Source: Deinococcales bacterium (GTDB lineage: Bacteria > Deinococcota > Deinococci > Deinococcales > JAAFIG01). From it: DNA of 53,886 nucleotides. The notes beneath the pieces were generated by a model. It had not been told where the DNA came from. It did no database searches and saw only the letters and a list, made by a program, of their open reading frames with translations. Position 1 is the stretch's first letter. Each line of letters begins with the position of its first letter. Positions 16,791-27,301 of this stretch are shown piece by piece. The stretch is from NCBI GenBank assembly GCA_025359505.1, contig JANYHH010000052.1:1-53886 (forward strand), given 5' to 3'. A program made the translations under genes and the position numbers.

Positions 16791-16827
16791 AGGGGCGAGG
16801 CAATTCTCGCCCCTTATTTCATTTTCA
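16791..16827 (+). terminator. Intra-operon terminator/attenuator hairpin
   Basis: AGGGGCGAG (16791-16799), loop GCAATT, CTCGCCCCT (16806-16814), then a T-rich TATTTCATTTT run. It lies between the binding-protein gene and the permeases, a usual place for partial termination that keeps binding protein in excess over permease. Confidence 0.75.
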
Positions 16828-17060
16828 GTTGCAGAAATCTTTGCATTCTCGAGAAACAGCAATGAGTACACAAATTTTGACTTTTGAAGCCACGCCAGCG
16901 TTTGCTGCGGCGAGCTTGCTATCAATACAGGAATGACAAAGACCGTTTCTCAAGCCTAAGCAAAAGGGGAACTCGAGGTACGCTCGAGCCTTCATACGAA
17001 CGGCGATTCCACTCGCAAGTCAACGCTTCACGGCGTCAATCAGGATGGTCAGGTGATTAC

Positions 17061-17921
17061 TTGAGAACTCGAGAATTCTGGGCTTTCGTCGCACCGAGCG
17101 TCGTCGTGATGACCGCGCTGATGGTCGTCCCGCTGTTCACAACGGTCTACCTGAGCTTCTTCAATTTCAATTTCGGTGAGACTCCAAGGTTCATTGGTTT
17201 GTTGAATTACACCCGCATTCTCGAGGACAGCCGCTTTTGGTCAGCCATGAGTTTCACGCTGTTTTACATGGCGGTCAGTATCCCGATTCAGATTCTGCTG
17301 GGCTTCGGTCTGGCGCTGATCCTCAACGAGATCACGGCGCTCAAACGCTTTTTTATCAGCCTCTACCTCGTGCCGTACATCGTCACACCGGTCGTCGGTA
17401 CGCTGGCGATCAGTTGGCTGTTCAAAGACCGAGGTTTCATCACGTGGCTGCTGTCGCTGATGGGCGTCAACATCCAGTGGTACGCCGACGCCACAGCCGC
17501 TCGAGGTTTGCTGATCGGCTACGGCATCTGGGGCGCTGTGCCGTTCATCATGCTGATGCTCTACGCCGGGTTGCAGGCGATGCCGACTGATCCGCTCGAG
17601 GCGGCGATTGTCGACGGCGCGACGTGGTGGCAACGGGTGCGTTTCGTGATGATTCCGTACTTGCGCCCAATCTTTATTTTCATCGGCATGGTCAACATCA
17701 TGGACGCGTACCGCTTGTTTGATAGCGTCGCCGTGATGACGCAGGGCGGGCCGGGCAACGCGACCGCGACGATCATGTATTACACCTACAGCGTGGCGTT
17801 CCAAGAGCAATTGTTGGGGCGAGCTAGCGCTTCAATCGTATTAGCGGTGCTGGTGATTGTCACGCTGCTTTATCCGTTCCTGCGCCAAACCTACGTCGAT
17901 ATCGTCGGGAGCAGAAAGTGA
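17061..17921 (+). CDS. Sugar-type ABC permease (MalF/UgpA-like)
   Basis: 286 residues from a TTG at 17061 with AGGTGA four bases upstream. This start puts the first membrane helix (FWAFVAPSVVVMTALMVVPL) directly at the N-terminus, as in the family; the longer frame back to 16884 would add 59 charged residues unlike any permease. Six membrane helices and the ATPase-docking loop EAAIVDGATWWQRVRFVMIP are visible. Pairs with the next gene. No ATPase gene is nearby, so a shared MsmK/UgpC-type ATPase is expected. Confidence 0.86.
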   Translation: MRTREFWAFVAPSVVVMTALMVVPLFTTVYLSFFNFNFGETPRFIGLLNYTRILEDSRFWSAMSFTLFYMAVSIPIQILLGFGLALILNEITALKRFFISLYLVPYIVTPVVGTLAISWLFKDRGFITWLLSLMGVNIQWYADATAARGLLIGYGIWGAVPFIMLMLYAGLQAMPTDPLEAAIVDGATWWQRVRFVMIPYLRPIFIFIGMVNIMDAYRLFDSVAVMTQGGPGNATATIMYYTYSVAFQEQLLGRASASIVLAVLVIVTLLYPFLRQTYVDIVGSRK

Positions 17922-17931
17922 AATCTCACTG

Positions 17932-18774
17932 ATGAAATCTCACAGCCGCACCTCGAGCCGAGCGCTCTTTCTGGCAATTGCCTACGCCGTCCTGTCGGTG
18001 TGGACAATTCTGGCGATTTTTCCGTTCTTCTGGACGTTTTTGATCAGCATTAAAGAAGTCGTGGATGCCTTCGCACTGCCGCCAGTCTGGGTCTTTAAGC
18101 CAACGCTGGTGGCGTATCAGACGCTGTGGATTAAAGAGGGATTTAGCAAGTATTTGATCAACAGCGCCATCGTCACCTTCGGCACGGTCGTGATTTCAAT
18201 CACCGTCGGTTGCTTCGCCGGTTACGGACTGGCACGCTACAACCGCGCGGCTGGCTTCTGGATTTTGTTTGCGGCGTTCGTCTTCCGCGCCCTGCCGCGC
18301 CTGACGTTTCTGCTGCCATTTTACTATCTGGCGCGATTGACTGGTCTGCACGACACGCAAATTTTGCTGATTCTGGTGCTGGTGGCGATCAACCAACCGT
18401 TCACGATCTGGATGCTCAGAAGTTTCTTTCAGGAAATCCCCGATTCGCTCGAGGAGAGCGCGATGGTCGACGGGTGCAGCCGCTTTCAGGCGTTCTGGTA
18501 CGTGATCGTGCCGATTATGGGCCCGGGCATTGTCACGGCCAGCATTTTCAGTATGCTGCTGGCGTACAACGAATTTTTGATTCCGCTGATCCTGACCGCG
18601 ACCAACGCGGTGACAATGCCCGTGGCGATCTCGCAGTTCGGCGCAGAGGACTTGCGTTACTGGAGCATTTCAGCCGCTGGCGCGATCAGCATTGCGATTC
18701 CGATGGTGATTATCGTGTTGTACCTGCAAAAGTTTCTAATCAAAGGTTTGACCGCTGGAGCCGTCAAAGGGTGA
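17932..18774 (+). CDS. Sugar-type ABC permease (MalG/UgpE-like)
   Basis: 280 residues from ATG 17932, 10 bp after the first permease. First helix AYAVLSVWTILAIFPFFWTF, later helices, and the docking loop EESAMVDGCSRFQAFWYVIV typical of MalG partners. The stop overlaps the GTG of the M20 gene, so all four genes are likely translated as one unit. Confidence 0.9.
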   Translation: MKSHSRTSSRALFLAIAYAVLSVWTILAIFPFFWTFLISIKEVVDAFALPPVWVFKPTLVAYQTLWIKEGFSKYLINSAIVTFGTVVISITVGCFAGYGLARYNRAAGFWILFAAFVFRALPRLTFLLPFYYLARLTGLHDTQILLILVLVAINQPFTIWMLRSFFQEIPDSLEESAMVDGCSRFQAFWYVIVPIMGPGIVTASIFSMLLAYNEFLIPLILTATNAVTMPVAISQFGAEDLRYWSISAAGAISIAIPMVIIVLYLQKFLIKGLTAGAVKG

Positions 18775-20216
18775 AGAGCGTTCACGACCTGATCGCAGCG
18801 AGGGCCAGCGAATCGCTCGAGCTGGTGCGCGAGTGGATTCGCGTACCGAGTTTCTCAGACACGGGCGTGGGGATGCTCGAGGGGGCGGAGTACGCGAAGA
18901 AGTTGTTGCAACGCATCGCGCCAGATGCAACCGTGTATCCAACCGCCGGGCATCCGACGGTGATGGGCACGGTGCGCTCACACCTGCCTGACGCGCCGTG
19001 GCTGCTGATCTACGGTCTGTACGATGTCACGCCGACGTGGGAGCACGAGTGGAGCGTGCCGCCGCTCGAGGCGCGGATCGTGGACGCGGCTAGCCTTGGC
19101 TTGCTGCCGCACTTAGGCGATGTGGTCGTCGGGCGCGGCGCGAACAACCACAAGGGGCCGGTACTCTCGAGCATTCTGGGAATTGCCGCACTGCTCGAGA
19201 CTGGCGCTGAGCTGCCCGTCAACCTGATTTACCTGATCGAAGGCGAAGAGGAAATCGGCAGCCCGAGCATGGCGGCGTTCGTGGAAGCGCACCGCGAACT
19301 CCTCGAGCGAGCCGAGGGCGTCTGGCTGCCGTGTATGCAGCAAAACAGCGCTGGCACGATGACCTTGCGCCGCGCCTTCAAAGGAACGCTCTTTGCAACG
19401 CTCGAGGTGGCGGGCGGCGAGTGGGGCGGCACACGGGACGCCCGCCACGTCTGGGCGGGCAACTCGGCGTGGATCGACGCGCCGCTGATGCGGCTGGTGA
19501 AAGCCTTGGGGACGCTGTTCACCGACGATCAGCGCTTGACGCTGGATGGTCTCACCGAACATCTCGAGCTGCCCGTGACGGCGGACAGCCCCGAGGTGCG
19601 CGAACTCGAGATGGCGTTCGACGACAACCCACGTTGGGAAGCGAACATGCTGCATAACCTCAACGTCTCGAGGTTCATTGGTGGGAAGCGTTTGAGTGAG
19701 CATCTGGCGCATTACATGCTGGCGGGCACGATCAACGTGCAAGGCGTGCAGGGTGGTTATCAGGATGATGTCTACTACACCGCGATGCCCGGCAACGCCC
19801 GCGCCAAAGTCGATATTCGCTTCCCGCCCGGCATCACGCCGCTCGAGGTGGCTGACCTCGTGCAAGCGCACCTGAACGCTCGAGGTCACACGATGGTGCA
19901 ATTGCGGCAACTGCGCGGTTACAGCGCCGCTCGAGCGCTGCCAGAAAGCGACGACACGCTGCTCCAAGCCGCTCGCGCCGTCGCTGAGCAGCACAAAGTC
20001 AGCGTGGCGGTCTGGCCCATCGCCAACAACTGCTGCCCCGCCAGTCTGCTGACCACGCTGAATAAGCAGATTCCGTTCTCGATTGCCGGCACGGGACACG
20101 GCGACCGCGCCCACGCGCCAGACGAGTATTTCACCGTCGGCAGCGTGGAGATGCTGATGCACTGGACGGTGGATTACTTGCACGCATGGGCTGGAATCGT
20201 GCGCTCGAGACGCTGA
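18771..20216 (+). CDS. M20-family metallohydrolase, divergent metal site
   Basis: 481 residues from GTG 18771, overlapping the permease stop by 4 bp. M20 layout: LLIYGLYDVTP, GRGANNHKGP, LIEGEEEIGSPS, lid domain, and the C-terminal GTGHGDRAHAPDEYF. Two canonical di-zinc ligands are changed: the His of the usual GHYDVQP is Leu, and the bridging Asp of the usual GRGAxDxKG is Asn. The Glu-Glu pair and the late His remain. It may be a peptidase, deacylase or amidase working on the imported compound, or have an altered metal need. A longer in-frame ORF from 18210 runs under the permease gene and is a shadow. Confidence 0.83.
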   Translation: MKSVHDLIAARASESLELVREWIRVPSFSDTGVGMLEGAEYAKKLLQRIAPDATVYPTAGHPTVMGTVRSHLPDAPWLLIYGLYDVTPTWEHEWSVPPLEARIVDAASLGLLPHLGDVVVGRGANNHKGPVLSSILGIAALLETGAELPVNLIYLIEGEEEIGSPSMAAFVEAHRELLERAEGVWLPCMQQNSAGTMTLRRAFKGTLFATLEVAGGEWGGTRDARHVWAGNSAWIDAPLMRLVKALGTLFTDDQRLTLDGLTEHLELPVTADSPEVRELEMAFDDNPRWEANMLHNLNVSRFIGGKRLSEHLAHYMLAGTINVQGVQGGYQDDVYYTAMPGNARAKVDIRFPPGITPLEVADLVQAHLNARGHTMVQLRQLRGYSAARALPESDDTLLQAARAVAEQHKVSVAVWPIANNCCPASLLTTLNKQIPFSIAGTGHGDRAHAPDEYFTVGSVEMLMHWTVDYLHAWAGIVRSRR

Positions 20217-20259
20217 TGAGGACAGCAGAGGGTGAGCGCGAAACCGTAAGATAAGTGCC

Positions 20260-23200
20260 ATGCCCGTCAAAGTACCGAAGCACATTAGCGCGTATTACGA
20301 AACCCTGCGCGAGATCGAAACGCAAGGTGCGCTGACCGAAGGCGCGGTACGAATCGCGTTTCAAAACGTGCTGACCGAAGCCGCCAAGCGCCATCAGTTC
20401 ACGGTGCTGGCAGAGCAACACATTGAACTCGAGGGTAAGAAAAAGATTCGCGTGGATGCCGAAATCCGCGATCAGTACAAATTGCGGCGCGGCATCTGGG
20501 AAGCCAAAGACACCAGCGACAACTTGGATGCGGAGATCAAAAAGAAAATCGCGGTTGGCTACCCGCGCCACAACACGATTTTTGAAAACACCAAGCGAGC
20601 CGTACTGTTCCAGAACGGCGATGTGGTGCTGGACACCGACATCACCAAAGCCGCCAATTTAGAGCAGCTTCTACAGCAATTCTTGGCATACACGCAACCA
20701 CAAATCGAGAGCTTTCATCACGCGGTCAAGGAATTCAAACGCCAAATTCCGTTGCTAGGCGCGAGCCTAGCGCAGACAATTCAAAAAGCCAAGCGCGACA
20801 ACAAAACTTTCAAGGTCGCGCTCGAGACGTTCTGGACGCTCTGCAAATCCAGCCTGAATCCCAACACGAAACTCGAGGAAGTCGAGGACATGCTGGCGCA
20901 GCACTTGCTGACTGAGCGGATTTTTCGCAGCGTGTTCAACAACCCAGATTTTGTGACGCGCAACGCCATCGCCCGCGAGTTGGAGAAAGTCGTGACGGCA
21001 CTGACCAGTAAGAGTTTTTCACGCGCCGATTTTCTGAGCAGCTTGGATTACTTTTACAAAGCAATTGAGGAAGCCGCCCGCACGATCACGGATTACAGCG
21101 AGAAGCAATCGTTTCTGAACACCGTTTACGAGCAATTTTTCCGCAGTTACAGCACCGATACCGCCGACACACACGGCATCGTGTACACGCCCGCGCCGAT
21201 TGTCAAATGGATGGTGGCCAGCGTCGAAAAAGTGTTGCAACAGGAGTTCGGCAAGTCGCTCAGTGACACAGGCGTTCACGTATTAGACCCCTGCGTCGGC
21301 ACGGGCACGTTCATGCTCGAGTTGATGGAACGCATTGGCAACAGCAACCTGCCACACAAGTACGCGCATGAACTTCACTGCAACGAGGTGCTGCTGCTGC
21401 CGTATTACATCGCCGCGCAGAACATTGAACACGAGTATTTCGAGCGCACTGGCGAGTACAAAGCCTTTGACGGCATCGTCTTTGCCGACACGTTGGACAT
21501 GAAGCGCGTGCAGGCGGACATGTTCGCGCCCGAGAACACCGAGCGGATCACCGCGCAAGAGAACACCGAGATTTTTGCGATCATCGGCAACCCGCCGTAC
21601 AATATCGGTCAGAAAAGTGAAAACGATAACAATAAAAATAGGGTATATACAGATTTAGAAAAAAGAGTCAGAGCGACTTACTCAAAACTTTCTAATGCAA
21701 CTACCCAAGCTCGAACAAAGAATATGTATACTTTTTTCTTCAGATGGGCAACTGATAGATTGCAAGACCAAGACGGCGTGGTTTGTTTTGTAACTCCAAA
21801 TTCGTTTATTCACAAGGGCGCATACGATGGAGTACGCGCTTCTTTCGCTCGAGAATACACAAGTATCTACACATTCGATTTAGGCGGTAGTGTAAAAGAA
21901 AATTCCAAATTATCTGGAACTACCCATAACGTTTTTGGCATCACAGATGGGGTTTGTTTAACACTCCTCATAAGAAACAGATTCTTGAAAAGTTTACCTA
22001 AAGCCGCAAAAATTTTTTATTTAAGACTAGATGAATACTGGAAAAAAGAGCAAAAGCTAAAATACTTAGAAGAGAACTTAGATTACACAACCCTCGATTG
22101 GACAGAAATAGAAATCGACGGTGAAAGTAATTGGAGAATCGCAGAACTAGAAAACGACTTCAAAGACTTCCCCTCTATCGCGAGCAAAGAAGTGAAATCT
22201 GAGGAAATTTCCGCTATTCCTACGATATTCAAAACTTACAGTCTCGGCGTTAACTCCAATCGAGATTATTGGGTATACGATTTTTCAGAAGAAAGAGTTG
22301 CCGAAAATATAGCAAAGCTTTCTCAGAACTACAATACAGAGATCCTTCGCTGGGTTTCAGGTGGTAAACCAGAGAATTTAGATGCTTTTCTTACGAACGA
22401 TGAAACGAAAATTAAATGGAGCAGTAGACTGAAAGAGCGCCTCAAACAAGAAAGAAAGTCAATTTTTGACCTAAAAGCAATCAGAAAATCAACTTACAGA
22501 CCATTTGTGAGCAAATTCATTTACTTTGACTCGGTTCTGATTCACCGTCAGGGTATTTTTCGTTCTATTTTTCCACTCTTAAGTTCCGAGAATTTCCTCA
22601 TTGCAATTGGTGGCTATGGACGCAAAGATTTTGCGGTTTTTTATAGCACTAATTTCGTTGATTTAAATTTTTACGCTGATCCAGCTCAATGCTTCCCCTT
22701 CTACATCTACGATGAAGATGGCTCCAATCGCCGCGAGAACATCACCGACTGGGCGCTCGAGCAGTACCAATCCAAATACGGCGCTGAGATCACCAAATGG
22801 GATGTCTTCCACGCCATTTACGGTTTGCTGCACAGCCCTGAATACCGCACGAAGTACGCCGCGAATCTGAAACGCGAATTGCCACGCATCCCGCTCGTCA
22901 CACTGACTGCATTCATAGGTTTCTTGGAGGCTGGACGGGCGCTTGCTAAACTGCACGTCGAATACGAAAACGCGCCGCAGTACAACCTAAAACACATTGA
23001 AAACCGTGATGTGCCGTGGACGTGGCGCGTCACCAGAATGAAGCTCTCCAAAGACAAAACGCAGTTGATTGTCAACGACGCATTGACACTGACGGGCATC
23101 CCGCCCGAAGTCTCTGAGTACCGACTCGGCAACCGTAGCGCTTTGGAATGGATTGTTGACCAGTACCAAGTCAGCACCGATAAGCGCAGTGGCATCGTCA

Positions 23201-23325
23201 CCGATCCAAACAATCCAGATGACGAGCAGTACATCGTGCGTTTGGTCAAACAAGTCATCACAGTCAGTTTGGAAACGGTGCGAATCGTTCGCGGATTACC
23301 AAGCCTCGAGATTGACGAGGCTTGA
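20260..23325 (+). CDS. Single-chain restriction-modification enzyme (Type IIG-like)
   Basis: 1021 residues combining cleavage, methylation and recognition. N-terminal PD-(D/E)XK nuclease: Asp66 in IRVDAEIRDQ and Glu81-Ala-Lys83 in GIWEAKD. A helical linker follows, then an N6-adenine methyltransferase with motif I DPCVGTGTF (residue 343) and motif IV NPPY (residue 444). From about residue 448 to 810 the DNA is AT-rich (27-30% GC in sampled lines against 55-60% on either side) and holds one CTCGAG; this covers the rest of the methyltransferase and the likely target-recognition region. No helicase motifs, unlike Type ISP enzymes. It should methylate self DNA and cut unmodified DNA. Confidence 0.87.
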   Translation: MPVKVPKHISAYYETLREIETQGALTEGAVRIAFQNVLTEAAKRHQFTVLAEQHIELEGKKKIRVDAEIRDQYKLRRGIWEAKDTSDNLDAEIKKKIAVGYPRHNTIFENTKRAVLFQNGDVVLDTDITKAANLEQLLQQFLAYTQPQIESFHHAVKEFKRQIPLLGASLAQTIQKAKRDNKTFKVALETFWTLCKSSLNPNTKLEEVEDMLAQHLLTERIFRSVFNNPDFVTRNAIARELEKVVTALTSKSFSRADFLSSLDYFYKAIEEAARTITDYSEKQSFLNTVYEQFFRSYSTDTADTHGIVYTPAPIVKWMVASVEKVLQQEFGKSLSDTGVHVLDPCVGTGTFMLELMERIGNSNLPHKYAHELHCNEVLLLPYYIAAQNIEHEYFERTGEYKAFDGIVFADTLDMKRVQADMFAPENTERITAQENTEIFAIIGNPPYNIGQKSENDNNKNRVYTDLEKRVRATYSKLSNATTQARTKNMYTFFFRWATDRLQDQDGVVCFVTPNSFIHKGAYDGVRASFAREYTSIYTFDLGGSVKENSKLSGTTHNVFGITDGVCLTLLIRNRFLKSLPKAAKIFYLRLDEYWKKEQKLKYLEENLDYTTLDWTEIEIDGESNWRIAELENDFKDFPSIASKEVKSEEISAIPTIFKTYSLGVNSNRDYWVYDFSEERVAENIAKLSQNYNTEILRWVSGGKPENLDAFLTNDETKIKWSSRLKERLKQERKSIFDLKAIRKSTYRPFVSKFIYFDSVLIHRQGIFRSIFPLLSSENFLIAIGGYGRKDFAVFYSTNFVDLNFYADPAQCFPFYIYDEDGSNRRENITDWALEQYQSKYGAEITKWDVFHAIYGLLHSPEYRTKYAANLKRELPRIPLVTLTAFIGFLEAGRALAKLHVEYENAPQYNLKHIENRDVPWTWRVTRMKLSKDKTQLIVNDALTLTGIPPEVSEYRLGNRSALEWIVDQYQVSTDKRSGIVTDPNNPDDEQYIVRLVKQVITVSLETVRIVRGLPSLEIDEA

Positions 23326-23342
23326 ACCCGTCCCGCTCGAGA
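23325..23342. repeat. 18-bp direct repeat bracketing the second vapBC (copy 1)
   Basis: AACCCGTCCCGCTCGAGA here recurs at 24027-24044, where it codes for residues 3-8 of the YhcG-type nuclease. Both copies lie just outside the vapBC pair. A one-mismatch relative also occurs at 46084, so the word may be dispersed rather than specific to this insertion. Confidence 0.5.
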
Positions 23343-23398
23343 TGCCTGTTTCACCGCTAGCAACCTTTTGAAAACGCGAAAAGCGCTACACTCTTGCC

Positions 23399-23638
23399 AT
23401 GACCTTGAGGCTCTCTCCGCAAATCGAACAGCGGCTCGAGGCGGCCGCTTTGGCGGCTGGTGTCTCGTCAGAATCCCTGCTCGAGCAAGCGATTGATGCT
23501 TTTTTGGCACAGCAGCCGCGCCGCAATGCCAAAGGATTCGTTGTCCCAAGCTTTGTTGGCAGCGTGCAGAGTGACGACCCGAGCTGGATTGACCGCCATG
23601 AAGAACTGCTCTGGAACGATAATGGCGATCATCGCTGA
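23399..23638 (+). CDS. vapB: Ribbon-helix-helix antitoxin of a PIN toxin
   Basis: 79 residues: MTLRLSPQIEQRLEAAALAA and GVSSESLLEQAIDAFL give the strand-helix-helix of a small MetJ/Arc-type regulator, with an acidic, Trp-containing tail that would cover the toxin. It overlaps the next gene by 17 bp. Unrelated in sequence to the antitoxin at 2199. Confidence 0.8.
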   Translation: MTLRLSPQIEQRLEAAALAAGVSSESLLEQAIDAFLAQQPRRNAKGFVVPSFVGSVQSDDPSWIDRHEELLWNDNGDHR

Positions 23639-24023
23639 TACGGGCGGCGTGTTGGTGCTGTTCGATCAAAACCATCCGAAGCATCAAGCGACGGTGGAGA
23701 GCTTGGACGAACGTCTGATCGTTCCGTCATTGATCCTCCCAGAAATTGATTACCTGTCACGCCGCTTACCGAGAGGGGCGATGCGAGCATTTATGTCCAG
23801 TTTGCTGACACAGGAATTTGAATACTACGAACTGGACTTGCCCGATTTGCAACGCGCCAATGAAATCATGAACCAATATGCTGACGCCAATGTTGGTTTG
23901 GTAGATGCTGCTGTTGTTGCCGTCGCAGAGCGCTTAAAAATCAATCGTGTTCTGACGATAGATCAACGTCATTTTTCGATGTTCAAACCCAAAAACCTGA
24001 GCTTCCTCGAGTTGCTACCGTGA
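23622..24023 (+). CDS. vapC: PIN-domain ribonuclease toxin
   Basis: 133 residues from ATG 23622 inside the antitoxin gene. PIN acidic residues: Asp6 (IIADTGG), Glu41 (LPEIDYL), Asp95 (GLVDAAVV) and Asp114 (LTIDQRHF). Its stop overlaps the GTG of the following nuclease gene, so this module is translationally linked to the next defence-type gene. Confidence 0.86.
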   Translation: MAIIADTGGVLVLFDQNHPKHQATVESLDERLIVPSLILPEIDYLSRRLPRGAMRAFMSSLLTQEFEYYELDLPDLQRANEIMNQYADANVGLVDAAVVAVAERLKINRVLTIDQRHFSMFKPKNLSFLELLP

Positions 24024-25048
24024 CCCAACCCGTCCCGCTCGAGACGCTGCTGTCCGACCTGCGCGGACTGGTGACTTCAGCTCGAGCCAGAGCTGCTGCG
24101 AATATCAACAGCGAGTTGGTGGTGCTGTACTGGGCCGTCGGGCAACGCATCCAGCGCAATATTCTCGAGGATGAACGCGCTGATTACGGACGGCGCGTGG
24201 TAATTGAACTGGCCAAAACATTGACCTCAGAGTTTGGACAGGGTTTTGACCGCTCCAATTTATTTCGCATGGTGCAATTCGCTGAAATCTGCCCGGATCC
24301 GCAGATTGTCGCTACGCTGTGGCGACAATTGAGTTGGTCTCACATCCGCGAACTCTTACCGCTCAAAGATGATTTGCAGCGCGACTTTTACGCGCAGATG
24401 ACGACTTTGGAACGGTGGAGTGTCCGCACGCTGCGCGAGCGCATGAATACGCTGCTGTTCGAGCGCAGCGCCTTAGCCAAGCAACCGGAGCTGACGATCA
24501 AAGCCGAACTCGAGCGCGTGGGGAACGCTGGGCAGATCACGCCGGACATGGTGTTTCGTGACCCGTATATGTTGCACTTTCTAAATTTGCCCGATCCACA
24601 TTCAGAGCGCGATCTCGAGGATGCGATTCTGTGCGACATCGAAGCGTTCTTACTAGAGATGGGTGCTGGGTTTACCTTTGTGGCGCGGCAGAAACGCATC
24701 TCGGTCGGTTCGACGGATTACTACTTGGATTTGCTGCTGTTTCACCGCGACCTGCGCTGCTTAGTGGTGATTGAACTTAAACTCGAGAAATTTCAGGCGG
24801 CGCATAAGGGGCAGATGGAGCTGTACCTGAATTGGCTTGACAAGTACGAGCGGCGCGAGTCCGAGGGTGCACCGATTGGCTTGATCCTGTGTACTGAATC
24901 CGACTCCGAACACGTTGAATTGATGAATTTGGAGCGCGACAACATCCGTATCGCGGAGTATTTGACGCACCTGCCTGCGCTCGAGGCGCTGCGGGCGCGT
25001 TTGCACCGCGTGATCGAACTGAACCGTGCGCGACGTGACGAGGCGTGA
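24020..25048 (+). CDS. YhcG-type PD-(D/E)XK nuclease (DUF1016)
   Basis: 342 residues. N-terminal winged-helix-like DUF1016 region (ANINSELVVLYWAVGQRIQR, FDRSNLFRMVQFAE, LSWSHIRELLPLKD) and a C-terminal nuclease fold (GSTDYYLDLLLFHRDLRCLV, then VIELKLEKFQAAHKGQ) with the Asp and Glu-x-Lys active-site set. Members are linked to restriction islands and mobile DNA; the exact substrate is unknown. GTG start overlaps the toxin stop by 4 bp. Confidence 0.88.
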   Translation: MTQPVPLETLLSDLRGLVTSARARAAANINSELVVLYWAVGQRIQRNILEDERADYGRRVVIELAKTLTSEFGQGFDRSNLFRMVQFAEICPDPQIVATLWRQLSWSHIRELLPLKDDLQRDFYAQMTTLERWSVRTLRERMNTLLFERSALAKQPELTIKAELERVGNAGQITPDMVFRDPYMLHFLNLPDPHSERDLEDAILCDIEAFLLEMGAGFTFVARQKRISVGSTDYYLDLLLFHRDLRCLVVIELKLEKFQAAHKGQMELYLNWLDKYERRESEGAPIGLILCTESDSEHVELMNLERDNIRIAEYLTHLPALEALRARLHRVIELNRARRDEA

Positions 25049-25087
25049 CCACCAAAAGGGTTTCATCATCTCGAGCTTCGCGGGCGA

Positions 25088-27082
<1,995 letters not shown>

Positions 27083-27301
27083 ATACGCGCATTCTAAACG
27101 TTTGCAGAAGTAAAATTCACGAAGGAATTAACATCTGCTCTAGTCTTGACGCTCAGCCACTTCATTTCAAGGACTCGAGCGTTCGCGTGTAATGGCAGGC
27201 GAACACGTCGTGCGTCGAACGCATGTTGGCATGGGCGAAACGCACGCATGGGCGTGACGCTCGCCCTTACAGAAAACCCTGTCCTGCTCGAGCCTTCGCG
27301 G
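27083..27301. other. Intergenic spacer with GGGCG repeats
   Basis: No gene. It holds GCATGGGCG-type words, and at 27143-27160 CTTGACGCTCAGCCACTT, which nearly matches CTTGACGCCCAGCCACTC at 27373-27390 near the end of the GNAT gene. It may therefore carry another small copy of a gene end. Confidence 0.4.

Noticed and set aside
16862..16936. 24-codon ORF before the first permease
   Set aside because: Weak ribosome-binding site and no recognisable content; probably spacer sequence.
18210..18770. Long 5' extension of the M20 frame
   Set aside because: It lies wholly within the permease gene in another frame and has no M20 content.
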